Assembly: GCF_014202825.1 (NCBI RefSeq)
Contig: NZ_JACHHP010000005.1
Location: 199,818-263,817 of the forward strand
Length of the DNA stretch: 64,000 nucleotides
Source of the DNA: Chiayiivirga flava
Lineage (GTDB): Bacteria; Pseudomonadota; Gammaproteobacteria; Xanthomonadales; Xanthomonadaceae
Direction: 5' to 3'
The notes beneath the pieces were generated by a model. It had not been told where the DNA came from and made no database searches. It saw nothing but the letters and a program-made list of their open reading frames with translations. This document shows, piece by piece, positions 9,648 to 18,200 of the stretch (the first letter of the stretch is position 1; each line of letters starts with the position of its first letter). Both the position numbers and the translations under genes were made by a program.

Positions 9648-10293
9648 CGCAGCCATCGAGCTTGGCAAGCGACTCGTCGCCCAACTCGAACTCGGCGACG
9701 ACGTGCTCTCGCAATGGTTAGCGCACGATCTAGCAACACACGTTGCAGCGGTTGACACTGCAGAGGGCGAGGCGCGCGCAAGTGCCCGCGAAAGGTGTGT
9801 TCGTAGCATCCTCGCGCTGTGGGAGCGCCGGAGCGTCTTTCCCCGACGCTTACGCCCGTTCGCCGGTCTTGAACCGCTAATGCAGGTCATAACCTCGCTA
9901 GACATTGAGAGCGCAAACTCCCGCTACCTAAGTGCGAGCATTCCGGAAGATGCATTGAGCGACGCACCTCAAGAGATGAGAGCGTGGCTGGAGCTAGTCC
10001 CGCAGCTAGACTTCGCCGCCCGAGCGACAATTAGGCACATCTTCCGGCTCGCTTGCGAGGAGGCGGCACTCAACGCGCGGCCGTGGGTTGAGTTGGCGAA
10101 AAAAGCTGCACTCGACATCTTCCCCGAAGAGCAGCTTATTCAATTTGTGTTGGATGCACGAGATGCGGAGACAACAGGCAGCGACGGGCAGCTTGAACAG
10201 TTGCGAGAGCAGGTTGAACGCCTCGAGGGGTTTGTTCGGGTAGTGGCGGTGATGGCGGCTGACCTTCGCACCCGGCTGCCTCCTAATAAGTGA
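9625..10293 (+). CDS. Partner of the nuclease-STAND protein, unknown function
   Basis: A 222-residue acidic protein starting inside the last codons of the giant gene (23-base overlap), which implies translational coupling. The ATG at 9625 gives MTSHEHSDAAIELGKRL; an earlier in-frame start at 9571 would deepen the overlap. The chain is almost all alpha-helical. Residues about 190-215 (GQLEQLREQVERLEGFV) form a coiled coil with heptad leucines. No enzymatic motif, signal peptide or membrane segment is visible. It may be a regulator, adaptor or specificity factor for the upstream protein. I do not recognise the family. Confidence 0.75.
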   Translation: MTSHEHSDAAIELGKRLVAQLELGDDVLSQWLAHDLATHVAAVDTAEGEARASARERCVRSILALWERRSVFPRRLRPFAGLEPLMQVITSLDIESANSRYLSASIPEDALSDAPQEMRAWLELVPQLDFAARATIRHIFRLACEEAALNARPWVELAKKAALDIFPEEQLIQFVLDARDAETTGSDGQLEQLREQVERLEGFVRVVAVMAADLRTRLPPNK

Positions 10294-10326
10294 GCTGAGA
10301 GGAGCGCTTGCAGGTTGGTTGGTGCC

Positions 10327-10449
10327 ATGACGGAGGCGACTCAGGCAAGAGTGCCTACCGCACCTGAGCCCATCGAAGTAGAAACTGACTGGCAGGGAAT
10401 CGACGTGCAGCGCGCACGACGCGTCTGGCTGAGCACTGAACTGGGCTAA
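10327..10449 (+). CDS. Possible 40-residue small protein after the defence pair
   Basis: ATG at 10327, stop TAA at 10447-10449, 34 bases after the preceding gene. The peptide includes TDWQGIDVQRARRVWLSTEL. A GAGGAG-like sequence lies about 25 bases upstream, too far for a good ribosome site. An imperfect inverted repeat (AACCGC-GGCCA near 10448 and TGGCCGCAGCGGTT near 10490) follows it and could end transcription. Weak support only. Confidence 0.2.
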   Translation: MTEATQARVPTAPEPIEVETDWQGIDVQRARRVWLSTELG

Positions 10450-10576
10450 CCGCGGCCACCACTACGCTTGCAAGATAATCATAGTTTGGCCGCAGCGGTT
10501 TTGGTAAGCATGGTTGGCCCTCGAGAGGCCATGCGTTTCCGGGCCACGCCTCGGGGCCCTCTCACTCCCGCATGGC

Positions 10577-11185
10577 TCACTCGCCCATCAGTTCAGAGCG
10601 GCCAATGACGGTTCTCGCTGGCTGCACGTTCGCTGGCTCCGCCAGGACGGCCAGTGCGTTCCCCAAGCCCGGATGGCACAGCGAGTAAGTGCGCGGCTCG
10701 CAAAGGCCGGACAGCCCCTCGTTCCAGGCGAACAGCATGCGTTTGCCGATGTCTTCGACGCCCGGATGCGCGCGCATGGCTTCGTGCACGCGCGGTGCAA
10801 CGTGCGCCATCGCGGCGCCGATGCGTTCGACGATGCTTGCCTGCTCGCGCGGGGGAAGGCCGAAGGTGATGGCGACGAAGGTCTGGGTCGTCTTGCCGGG
10901 ATCCCAGGTCTTGCGTGGACAGCGAGGGTCACGGCTGCCCGGCCCGTTCGCGGCGAAGCTCATCCAGCGAGCCGCCGCGCCGATCGCGCCAAACTGCAGC
11001 TCCATGCCAAGGACAGCCAGCACGGCGAGCAGCTTGCGCGAGCCGAACTCCGACACCTTGCCAAACTCGAAGCGCGACAGCGTCTCTTGCGCGATGCCGG
11101 CCTGCGCCGCCACGTCGCCTTGCTTGAGGCCGAATGCACGTCGATACCTGGCGACGGCCTCACCCAGCTCCCGGACGGTCTGCAT
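10577..11185 (-). CDS. XRE-family transcriptional regulator
   Basis: A 202-residue protein when started at the ATG at 11185. Residues 6-60 are a classic XRE helix-turn-helix: ELGEAVARYRRAFGLKQGDV, then AGIAQETLSRFEFGK and LLAVLAVLGMEL, as in HipB-like regulators. The remaining 130 residues (PPREQASIVERIGAAMAH and onwards) have no recognised domain. An upstream in-frame ATG at 11242 would add 19 residues (MTYTFNNWRQ...), but the downstream start fits the family better. No HipA-like kinase is next to it, so it may be a solitary regulator of island genes. It converges on the nuclease-STAND operon. Confidence 0.8.
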   Translation of the reverse strand: MQTVRELGEAVARYRRAFGLKQGDVAAQAGIAQETLSRFEFGKVSEFGSRKLLAVLAVLGMELQFGAIGAAARWMSFAANGPGSRDPRCPRKTWDPGKTTQTFVAITFGLPPREQASIVERIGAAMAHVAPRVHEAMRAHPGVEDIGKRMLFAWNEGLSGLCEPRTYSLCHPGLGNALAVLAEPANVQPARTVIGRSELMGE

Positions 11186-11672
11186 TTGACGTGTACGCCT
11201 AACAAATGAACTCTGACGCCAATTGTTGAACGTATAAGTCAAAAATCAAGCGCCGAACGCACTGACCGCGGCACGCAGACATCAACCCCGCCTTACAGGC
11301 GCAACTCTCCTACCGTCCGCAACAATCGCTTGCGTGCCCTTTCTGGCAATGCAAACAGAACGGCATCACCAAGCCGAAAAGCTCAAAACTCCCTGCAGAG
11401 GCGACCGCAGCAGTTGATGAAAACGGCGACTTCATACGTCGCTCCTTCTTCAATCTAGACTCTCTCTAGACCGAAACCCGCAGGTCGGCGCACCGTCGCC
11501 GGGGCTAGCGCCTCTCGCGGTCGGGCGAGTTCAGGTGCTGGTGGTCGCTGATCGCTGTTCCGGCAAGCGTTGATCAGCGCACTGGTGCTGAACACTTCCG
11601 CTGTAGACTCGCTTCGGACCTTGGCTTTACTCGGCGATCGATGGGTCAAAACGGCCTGCGATGCCTTGCCGG
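11186..11672. other. Intergenic stretch between XRE gene and higA
   Basis: About 490 bases without a convincing gene. The first 60 bases must carry the XRE promoter. A TCTAGA...TCTAGA inverted pair occurs near 11453-11469. Nothing else is recognised; the open frames here lack ribosome sites and have shadow-like arginine-rich composition. Confidence 0.5.
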
Positions 11673-11966
11673 TCAGGCCGCTGCAAGCTTCAACTTGGCT
11701 ACCCGTTGAAGGTTGACGTGCTGACGCGCTACCCAGAGATCATGCGCGTCCTGCATCGCCAGCCAGCTCTCTGGCGATCGACCGATCGCCTTCGACAGGC
11801 GCAGCGCCATCTCGGGCGTGACGCGGCTGCTTCCCTTCAGGACCCGGCTGAGCGTGGAAGCCGCCACATCGAGCTTTTCCGCCAGTTCGCGGCCGCTGAT
11901 GCCGTTGGGTTCCAGGTAGACGTCGGTGATGAACTCCCCCGGGTGGGGAGGGTTGTGCATGGCCAT
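11673..11966 (-). CDS. higA: HigA-family antitoxin
   Basis: A 97-residue protein, MAMHNPPHPGEFITDVYLEP..., with the PHPGE(F/I) opening and XRE helix-turn-helix (GRELAEKLDVAASTLSRVL) typical of HigA. It binds and neutralises HigB and represses the operon. Its ATG (11966-11964) overlaps the stop of higB by one base, so the toxin is first and the antitoxin second, the usual higBA order. The reading frame is open further upstream, but those residues are the higB shadow. Confidence 0.9.
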   Translation of the reverse strand: MAMHNPPHPGEFITDVYLEPNGISGRELAEKLDVAASTLSRVLKGSSRVTPEMALRLSKAIGRSPESWLAMQDAHDLWVARQHVNLQRVAKLKLAAA

Positions 11967-12244
11967 CAGTGGTAGTCCTCGTAGTCCAGGACGTAGGCGT
12001 TCCCATCCCGGAACTCGAACGTCACGCGCCAGTTGCCATTGACCGTAATCGACCAGCGCCCTCGCATCTCGCATTTCAGTGGATGCAGACGAAAGCCGGC
12101 GATGTCCATGTCCTCGATGCTGTGAGCTGTATCGAGGGCAGCCAGCTGCATTCGCAGTCGTTTGGCGTGGCTGGCTTGGACTCCCGAAGTGCTGCCCGTC
12201 TCGAAGAGCCGGCGAAGGCCTTTGTGCCGGAACGACTTGATCAT
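11966..12244 (-). CDS. higB: HigB-family toxin (RelE superfamily mRNA interferase)
   Basis: A 92-residue protein, MIKSFRHKGLRRLFETG..., with HAKRLRMQLAALD and the C-terminal GRWSITVNGNWRVTFEF and DYEDYH segments typical of HigB/RelE ribosome-dependent mRNA endonucleases. It is predicted to arrest translation when higA fails. The start at 12244 is preferred over 12289 because family members begin at MIKSF. It forms an operon with higA by a one-base overlap. Confidence 0.9.
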   Translation of the reverse strand: MIKSFRHKGLRRLFETGSTSGVQASHAKRLRMQLAALDTAHSIEDMDIAGFRLHPLKCEMRGRWSITVNGNWRVTFEFRDGNAYVLDYEDYH

Positions 12245-12261
12245 GCGTGGAAGTGTATCAT

Positions 12262-12278
12262 GTTGCGCATCACGCAAC
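12262..12278. promoter_or_regulatory. Candidate HigA operator upstream of higBA
   Basis: A GTTGCG-N5-CGCAAC inverted repeat sits 17 bases before the higB start. Its position in the only possible promoter region and its symmetry fit an autoregulatory HigA binding site. This is seen in the sequence; binding is inferred. Confidence 0.45.
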
Positions 12279-12607
12279 GATGAGCACAAGCGTCGCGATC
12301 AGACTGGGCCGGATCCGGTGATCAGTCCCAACGGAAACCGCAGCGAGTGCACCTGCTCGATGGAGCGGCGGACGGGGCTGGACAAGAGCACCTGGCGACA
12401 CGATAGGGAACACATCCTGACTGACCGGAGCCTTTCGTGACCAACTGGTTCGACAACGCAGAGCAGAGCGAGCGAGCGAATCGGTCGCGATTTCATGATT
12501 CGATTCCAAGCATTTCGATACTTGGAAGGCCCGTGCCTGGAGGCAACGGGCCACAGCGGCTACACTTTGCTTGCATCCACAGGCGGGACGGTTTAAGCCC
12601 CTGACGA
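12279..12607. other. Gap between higBA and the tRNA gene
   Basis: About 330 bases in which I see no gene, integrase fragment or RNA. Open frames on both strands lack ribosome sites. It lies directly on the 3' side of the tRNA gene, where island ends are often found, but no direct repeat of the tRNA end was found by eye. Confidence 0.4.
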
Positions 12608-12683
12608 TGGTGGGCCCACAAGGATTCGAACCTTGAACCAAAGGATTATGAGTCCTCTGCTCTAACCGTTGAGCTATAGGCCC
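12608..12683 (-). tRNA. tRNA-Ile2 (CAT anticodon; could be labelled tRNA-Met)
   Basis: Reading the minus strand, a 76-base cloverleaf begins GGGCCTATAGCTCAACGG and ends with an encoded CCA. The acceptor stem pairs GGGCCTA with TGGGCCC (one G-T pair). The anticodon loop is CTCATAA, giving CAT, and the T arm is GGTTCGAATCC. CAT with this acceptor and D arm matches the isoleucine tRNA whose C34 is modified to lysidine by TilS to read AUA, rather than initiator or elongator methionine tRNA. Its 3' end faces the low-GC island. Confidence 0.92.
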
Positions 12684-12827
12684 GGCGCGCGGGAGGCGCA
12701 GTTTAGCGTGGCGGGTGGGGGTGCGGCAGGCGACGCCGTGCCGATTCGGCTGTGATCCGGGCCGACCCCCAATCCTGAGCTGTACGACGCTTGGAGTCCA
12801 ACCCGCGCAAATGACCGGAGGTTGGAA

Positions 12828-12967
12828 ATGAAGAAGTGGTACTCGGAAGAACAGATCATGGGCTCCTGCATGAAGCGGGAGCCAGTGCCGGAAGCATGTC
12901 TTCGGCGAGGCGCACCAACTGGGGCGAGGGAGGTCGGCGGCATGCCCGTTGCAGAAGCCGACCGCCT
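12828..12967 (+). pseudogene. Remnant of an IS3-family transposase OrfA
   Basis: The start MKKWYSEEQIMG and the later block GGMPVAEADRL align in order with the IS3 OrfA pattern MKK-x-F-(S/T)EEQI-I-G ... KFGGM-x-V-x-x-A-x-RL. The helix-turn-helix region between them (normally ELCRRHGFSEASFYTW) is scrambled by small indels, and no OrfB follows. It is a dead fragment about 145 bases from the tRNA gene. Confidence 0.6.
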
Positions 12968-13190
12968 GTGGGGATGGATCGCGCTTTGCTGCACCCCGAT
13001 CTTGTTGCGTTTTGGTCCTTGCCATACCCGCGGCGCGAGGACTGTGACCGGTTGGTCGGCAACGCTACCCGACTTGCGTCACTTTGGTCTGCACCACGCC
13101 ACGGAGGCGACGTATTTCGGGTAGACCGCAAGCGGCGCTTTCGGGAAGAAACCGGAGTCTTCCGCGACGACGACGCACACCGTGCCGGTT

Positions 13191-13217
13191 GCGCGACGGC
13201 GGAGGCCGCCGTCGCGC
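13191..13217 (-). terminator. Perfect 12-bp hairpin after the fasciclin gene
   Basis: GCGCGACGGCGG at 13191-13202 pairs fully with 13206-13217 around a 3-base loop. It begins about 8 bases after the stop of the gene at 13225. There is no T run after it on the minus strand, so it may stabilise the mRNA end or assist termination rather than act as a classical intrinsic terminator. Confidence 0.5.
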
Positions 13218-13224
13218 GTGGTGC

Positions 13225-13800
13225 TTACGGCATCAGGACCGTGTCGATGACGTGGATGACGCCGTTGGACTGTTTCATGTCGGCCGCGGTGATCGTCGCC
13301 TTGTTGCCCTTGGCATCGGTCACGTACCACGTGCCGTCCATGCCGCTGACGGTGAGCGTGCCGCCCTGGACGGTGGTCAGGGTCGCGACGCCGCCGTTCT
13401 TCTCGGCGGCGGCGGCGAGATCGGCCGCCATCATGTTGCCGGCGACGACGTGGTAGGTCAGCACGGACGTCAGGGTGTCCTTGCTTTCGGGCTTGAGCAG
13501 CGTGTCCACGGTGCCGGCGGGCAGCGCGTCGAACGCGGCGTTGGTGGGTGCGAACACGGTGAACGGACCTGCGCCGGACAGCGTGTCGACCAGGCCCGCG
13601 GCCTTCACCGCCGCCACCAGCGTGGTGTGGTCGCTCGACGCGGATGCGTTCTCGACGATGTTCTTGCTTGCCGACAGGGCTGCGCCGCCGGCCGTGGGGG
13701 TTTTGCCGTCGGCCATGCCCGCGGCCATCAGCGGTGTGGCGGCAAACGCGAACGACGCGGCGGCGAGTGCGAGGACGAGACGATTGCGGATCGGATGCAT
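13225..13800 (-). CDS. Secreted fasciclin (FAS1) domain protein
   Basis: A 191-residue protein. Residues 1-26 are a signal peptide ending LMAAG. One FAS1 domain fills residues about 47-190, with the H1 block GPFTVFAPTNAAFDALP, the YHVV segment, and the final INVIDxVLMP-like block (GVIHVIDTVLMP). FAS1 proteins are periplasmic or surface adhesion modules. A GGAGG ribosome site lies 6 bases before the ATG. The neighbouring AraC gene is on the same strand upstream but separated by its own leader, so co-regulation is uncertain. Confidence 0.92.
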   Translation of the reverse strand: MHPIRNRLVLALAAASFAFAATPLMAAGMADGKTPTAGGAALSASKNIVENASASSDHTTLVAAVKAAGLVDTLSGAGPFTVFAPTNAAFDALPAGTVDTLLKPESKDTLTSVLTYHVVAGNMMAADLAAAAEKNGGVATLTTVQGGTLTVSGMDGTWYVTDAKGNKATITAADMKQSNGVIHVIDTVLMP

Positions 13801-13902
13801 GGTGTACCTCCAGTGGGTTGGCTCCGCGTTTGCGGAGACACTGGAGTTACGCGTCGGGGTTCGCGGCGGATGCGTCGCATCGCGTCGATCCGTCGCAATC
13901 GT

Positions 13903-14472
13903 TCATCCATTCGTCAGCGGCGACTGTGTCGCGACCTGCCGCGCGCGTTCGGCTGCGTCCGCCGTGTGCGTTTGTTGCGTAGAAACCGCGACGCGTTGCC
14001 TGCTGTTGCGCACGTTGGGCGCGGGCGCCATCGCCACGGCGTAGGCGCGTGGCGTGGTTCCCGTGATGCGGCGGAAGGTGCGGGTGAAGTGGCTCTGGTC
14101 GAAGAATCCGAGCAACGCGGCCGCATCGGCGATGCCCACGCGCTGGCGACGCAGCAGCGTGCAGGCGCGCTCCACGCGTGCGTGCAGCAGGTAGGCCATC
14201 GGGCTGAACCCGGTGCTCTGCCGGAACAGCCGCGCGAAGTGGAAGCGGCTGATCGCCACCGTGCGGGCCAGATCGTCGAGCGTGAAGGTGTCGCCCAGGT
14301 GCGCGTCGATGTAGGCCAGCGCGCGCTGCAGCGCGCGCGGCGGCAGGCCGCGCCCGTGCGGCGTCGCGGCCGATGCGGGCACGCCCGGAAGTGACGCCGG
14401 CGGCAACGCGTGGCCCGGCGCGGGCGCGCCGGGGCAGGCGATCGCATCGGTGACGTGCCCGCCGTCTGCCAT
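13903..14472 (-). CDS. AraC-family transcriptional regulator
   Basis: A 189-residue protein started at the ATG at 14472, with GAGGA 8 bases upstream. Residues about 46-150 hold the two AraC helix-turn-helix units: ALAYIDAHLGDTFTLDDLAR, FHFARLFRQSTGFSPMAYLL, then LLGFFDQSHFTRTFRRITG. The first 45 residues and last 40 are low-complexity, and there is no large ligand-binding domain, so it is a short AraC type. It is divergent from the response-regulator gene at 14662 with 190 bases between. The same frame stays open far upstream, but that part is the shadow of the response regulator. Confidence 0.88.
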   Translation of the reverse strand: MADGGHVTDAIACPGAPAPGHALPPASLPGVPASAATPHGRGLPPRALQRALAYIDAHLGDTFTLDDLARTVAISRFHFARLFRQSTGFSPMAYLLHARVERACTLLRRQRVGIADAAALLGFFDQSHFTRTFRRITGTTPRAYAVAMAPAPNVRNSRQRVAVSTQQTHTADAAERARQVATQSPLTNG

Positions 14473-14661
14473 GGTCGTGTCCTCGTGCCGGTGTGCGGTG
14501 CTGCGACGTCCAGGCCGGCTAGGCTCCGCGCCTGCGGAGGTCTGCGCCACCCCGGAACGCGGCGGTGCCGATGCACCCGGACGGGTGAGCGCAGTTTGCC
14601 GCCCGCCGCCACGCGGCGCGAACACGTTGCGTTGCCGCGCGTCCGTGCCAGACTTCGCGCC

Positions 14662-15291
14662 GTGACCGCAGACGCCGCCATCCGCATCCTCGTCGTCGAC
14701 GACCATCCGCTGCTGCGCGAAGGCATCGCCGCCGTGCTGCAGGGGCAGGCGGACATGCAGCTCGTCGGCGAGGCGGCCAACGGCATCGATGCCATCGCGC
14801 AGTTCCGCGCGCTGCGTCCGGACGTCACGCTGATGGATCTGCAGATGCCCGGCATGGGCGGGATCGAAGCCATTGCCGCGCTGCGTCGCGAGTTTCCCGA
14901 CGCGCGCATCGCCGTGCTCACCACCTACCGCGGCGACGCGCAGGCGTTGCGTGCGATCAAGGCCGGCGCAGCCGGTTACCTGCTCAAGAGCATGCTGCGG
15001 CGCGAGCTGGCGGATACCGTGCGCAGCCTGCACGCCGGGCGCCGCGTGATTCCGGCCGACATCGCGATGGCGATGGCCGAGCACGTGACCGACGAAACGC
15101 TGTCGTTGCGCGAGATCGACGTGCTGCGCCTCGCCGGTGGCGGCAATTCGAACCGCGAGATCGGGCAGGCGCTCGGCATTGCCGAAGACACGGTGAAGGC
15201 GCACATGAAGAACGTGCTGGCCAAGCTGCATGCGCGCGATCGCACGCACGCGGTGACGATCGCGCTGCGGCGCGGCATCCTCGACGCGTGA
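14662..15291 (+). CDS. NarL/FixJ-type response regulator
   Basis: A 209-residue protein starting at GTG 14662 (VTADAAIRILVVDDHP). The receiver domain has D13, D14, phospho-acceptor D59 in VTLMDLQMPG and K109 in YLLKSM. A LuxR-type helix-turn-helix follows at about 148-195 (LSLREIDVLRLAGGGNSNRE, GIAEDTVKAHMKNVLAKL). It is the output partner of the sensor kinase that begins inside its stop codon (GTGA overlap at 15288-15291). Target genes are unknown; the AraC and fasciclin genes on the other side are candidates only by position. Confidence 0.93.
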   Translation: MTADAAIRILVVDDHPLLREGIAAVLQGQADMQLVGEAANGIDAIAQFRALRPDVTLMDLQMPGMGGIEAIAALRREFPDARIAVLTTYRGDAQALRAIKAGAAGYLLKSMLRRELADTVRSLHAGRRVIPADIAMAMAEHVTDETLSLREIDVLRLAGGGNSNREIGQALGIAEDTVKAHMKNVLAKLHARDRTHAVTIALRRGILDA

Positions 15292-18200
15292 TCCCTGGAC
15301 ATGTGATTGCGCGCACCGCGCGCGCGCTGGCGGCGGCCGCGACGTTGCTTGCCGCGGCGGCGGGCACTGCGGCCGCGGAGCCCGCGCGCACGGACGTGTC
15401 CGAGGCTTACCGCAGTCTCGCCATCCACCAGTACCACCACACCGCGTGGACGGTGCGGCAGGGCGCACCGGGACAGATCACCGCACTGGCGCAGGACACG
15501 GGCGGATTTCTCTGGCTCGCGACGCAGACCGGGCTGTTCCGTTTCGACGGCGTCACGTTCGAGCGCATTGCGCCGGACGGCGAGGACGCGTTTCCCACCG
15601 ACAGCGTCGCGGCGCTGTTCGCGCCGCGCACCGGCGGCGTGTGGGTGGGCCTGCGTTACGGCGTGGTGAGTTTCGTCGGGCCCGATGCGGTGCGGCATTT
15701 CGACCGCGACGATGGCGTGCCGACCGGATCGGTCTACGGCTTCGCGCAGGACGGCGACGGCACGGTGTGGGCGGCGACGTTCCAGGGCCTGGCGCGCTTC
15801 GACGGCCAACGCTGGTACGCCCTCGACGCGAGCTGGGCGCTGCCGGGCCGGCAGGCGCGCAGCGTGTTCGTCGATCGCGACGACAGGTTGTGGGTGGCCA
15901 CCGACGCGGCGCTCGCCTACCGGCCCGCCGGCGCGCGCGCCTTCGTGCGGCTGGACGTGGATGTCGGCCGCATCAGCCAGATCGCGCAGGCGCCGGACGG
16001 CGCGATCTGGATCGCCGAGGCCGACGGCGGCGTGCGCGCGGTGTGGCGCGACGGCAGCGTGGTGGTCGACCGCCCGCAGCTGTCTACGCCGTCCGCCGGA
16101 CTGCTGTTCGACCGCCACGGCAGTCTCTGGGCAACGAGCCTGGGCGAAGGCATCCACCGCATCGCGCATCCGGAACGTGCGGGCGCACCCGCCGTGCAGC
16201 GCTTCCGCGAAAACGACGGGCTCACGTCCGACTACCTGTGGCCGGCGCTGGAAGACCGCGAGGGCAATCTGTGGTTCGGCACCAGTCGCGGACTCGACCG
16301 CTTCCGCCGCAGCAACGTGGTGCAGGCCACGGTGCCGGACGGTGCCTACGACTTCGCGATCGCCGCCGGCGATGGCGGCAGCCTGTGGGTGGGCACGAAG
16401 AACCGCCCGCTGATGCAGCTGCAGGATAATGCGGTGCACATGGGCAGCGCGCCGGTGGGCATCAGCGCCGCGCTGCGCACGGACGGCGGCACGCTGCTGT
16501 TCGGTGGGCCCGACGGTCTGTGGCAGCTGCGCGACGGCATCGTGCCGCTGGCGCCACTGCCGTCGCAGGTGCGCTATTCCGGCGTGCAGGCGATGGCCCG
16601 GGCCGTCGACGGCACGGTGTGGGTGTCGCTCAACCAGCCCGGCGTGTTCCAGTGGCGCGACGACGCATGGACCCATCTGCGCAACGTTCCGGCCTTTCCC
16701 ACCGGCTCCTCGCCGCTGACCCTGCTCGCCGACCGCGACGGTGCGATGTGGCTCGGCTTCGCGCGCAACCGCTTGGTGCGGATGCGCGGCACGGACGCGA
16801 CGCCGTTCGACGCGGAGGATGGGCTGGCCGTCGGCAACGTCAGCGCGCTCGCCCGAGGCGCGCAGGTGCTGTGGATCGGCGGCGAGCGCGGCCTCGCGTT
16901 CCACGACGGCACCCGGATCCATGCCGTGCCCACGGCCGACGACGATCCGCTGCGCGGCGTGTCCGGCATCGTGGAAACGGACGGCGAACTCTGGCTCAAC
17001 GGCGCGCGCGGCGTGGTGCGCATCGTCGCGCGCGACGTTGCGCGCATGCTCGACGCGGCGCGCCGCGCGCAGCCGGTGCCGGCGCCGTCGCTGCGCGAGC
17101 GCTTCGATTTCCTCGACGGCTTGCCGGGCACGCCGGCGCAGTACCGGCCACTGCCGACGGCGGTCCAGGGCAGCGACGGGCGGCTGTGGTTCGCCACCAC
17201 CAGCGGCGTGGTGTGGATCGACCCGCGCACGATCCTGCGCAACCCACTGCCGCCGCCGGTGGCCATCCGCGCCGTGTTCGCCGACGGCCACCGGCACGAT
17301 CCGCGCGCGCTGCGGCTGCCGGCCGACACCGCGCGGCTGGAAATCGACTACACCGCGCTCAGCCTCTCCGTGCCGGAACGCGTGCGCTTCCGCTACCGGC
17401 TCGACGGCATCGACACCGCCTGGCAGGACGTCGGCGACCGCCGCCGCGCGTTCTACACCAACCCCGGCCCGGGCGAGTACGTGTTCCGCGTGCAGGCGGC
17501 CAATAACGACGGCGTCTGGAACGACACCGGCGCCACGCTGGCGCTGTCGGTGGCGCCGCATTTCTACCAGAGCACGTGGTTCGCGCTGCTATGCGCGCTG
17601 GCGGTGATCGTGCTGTTGCGGCTGTTCCATCGCCGCCGCATGGCGACGCTCGCCGCCGCCATGCGCGCGCGCATGCAGGAACGCCACGACGAACGCGAGC
17701 GCATCGCACGCGAACTGCACGACACGCTGCTGCAGGGCTTCCAGGGACTCATCCTGCGTTTCCAGGGCGTGGCCGACCGCCTGCCGGCGGACGATCCGCT
17801 GCGCGAAACGATGGAACGCGCGCTCGACCGTGCCGAAGGCGTGCTCGTGGAGGGCCGCGACCGCGTGCGCGAACTGCGCGCCGCCGACGGCGAAACCTCC
17901 GACCTGCGCGCGGCGCTGCTGCGCCTCGGACAGGACCTGGAAGCCGACAGCCCCACCCGCTTCCGCGTCGCCGTGGTCGGGCGCGCCGAACCGCTCACAC
18001 CGCTGGTGCGCGAGGAGATCTACTGCATCGTGCGCGAAGCGATCTTCAACGCGTTCCAGCATGCCGACGCGCGGCTGGTGGAGGTCGAGATCAGCTATGC
18101 CCGCAGCGAGCTGCGCGTGAGCGTGCGCGACGACGGCCGCGGCATCGATGCCGACGTTCTCGGCGCCGGACGCAAGCCCGGCCACTGGGGCCTGCCCGGC

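Noticed and set aside
12270-13025. A 251-codon minus-strand frame across 12270-13025
   Set aside because: It runs through the tRNA gene and the IS3 relic and has no recognisable protein sequence.
14976-17561. An 861-codon open frame opposite the sensor kinase, and similar frames of 500-1190 codons opposite the Rhs, amidohydrolase, ilvD and transketolase genes
   Set aside because: They mirror the codons of well-recognised genes on the other strand, are rich in Arg/His/Ala/Gly, and lack ribosome sites and domains. They are an effect of high GC.
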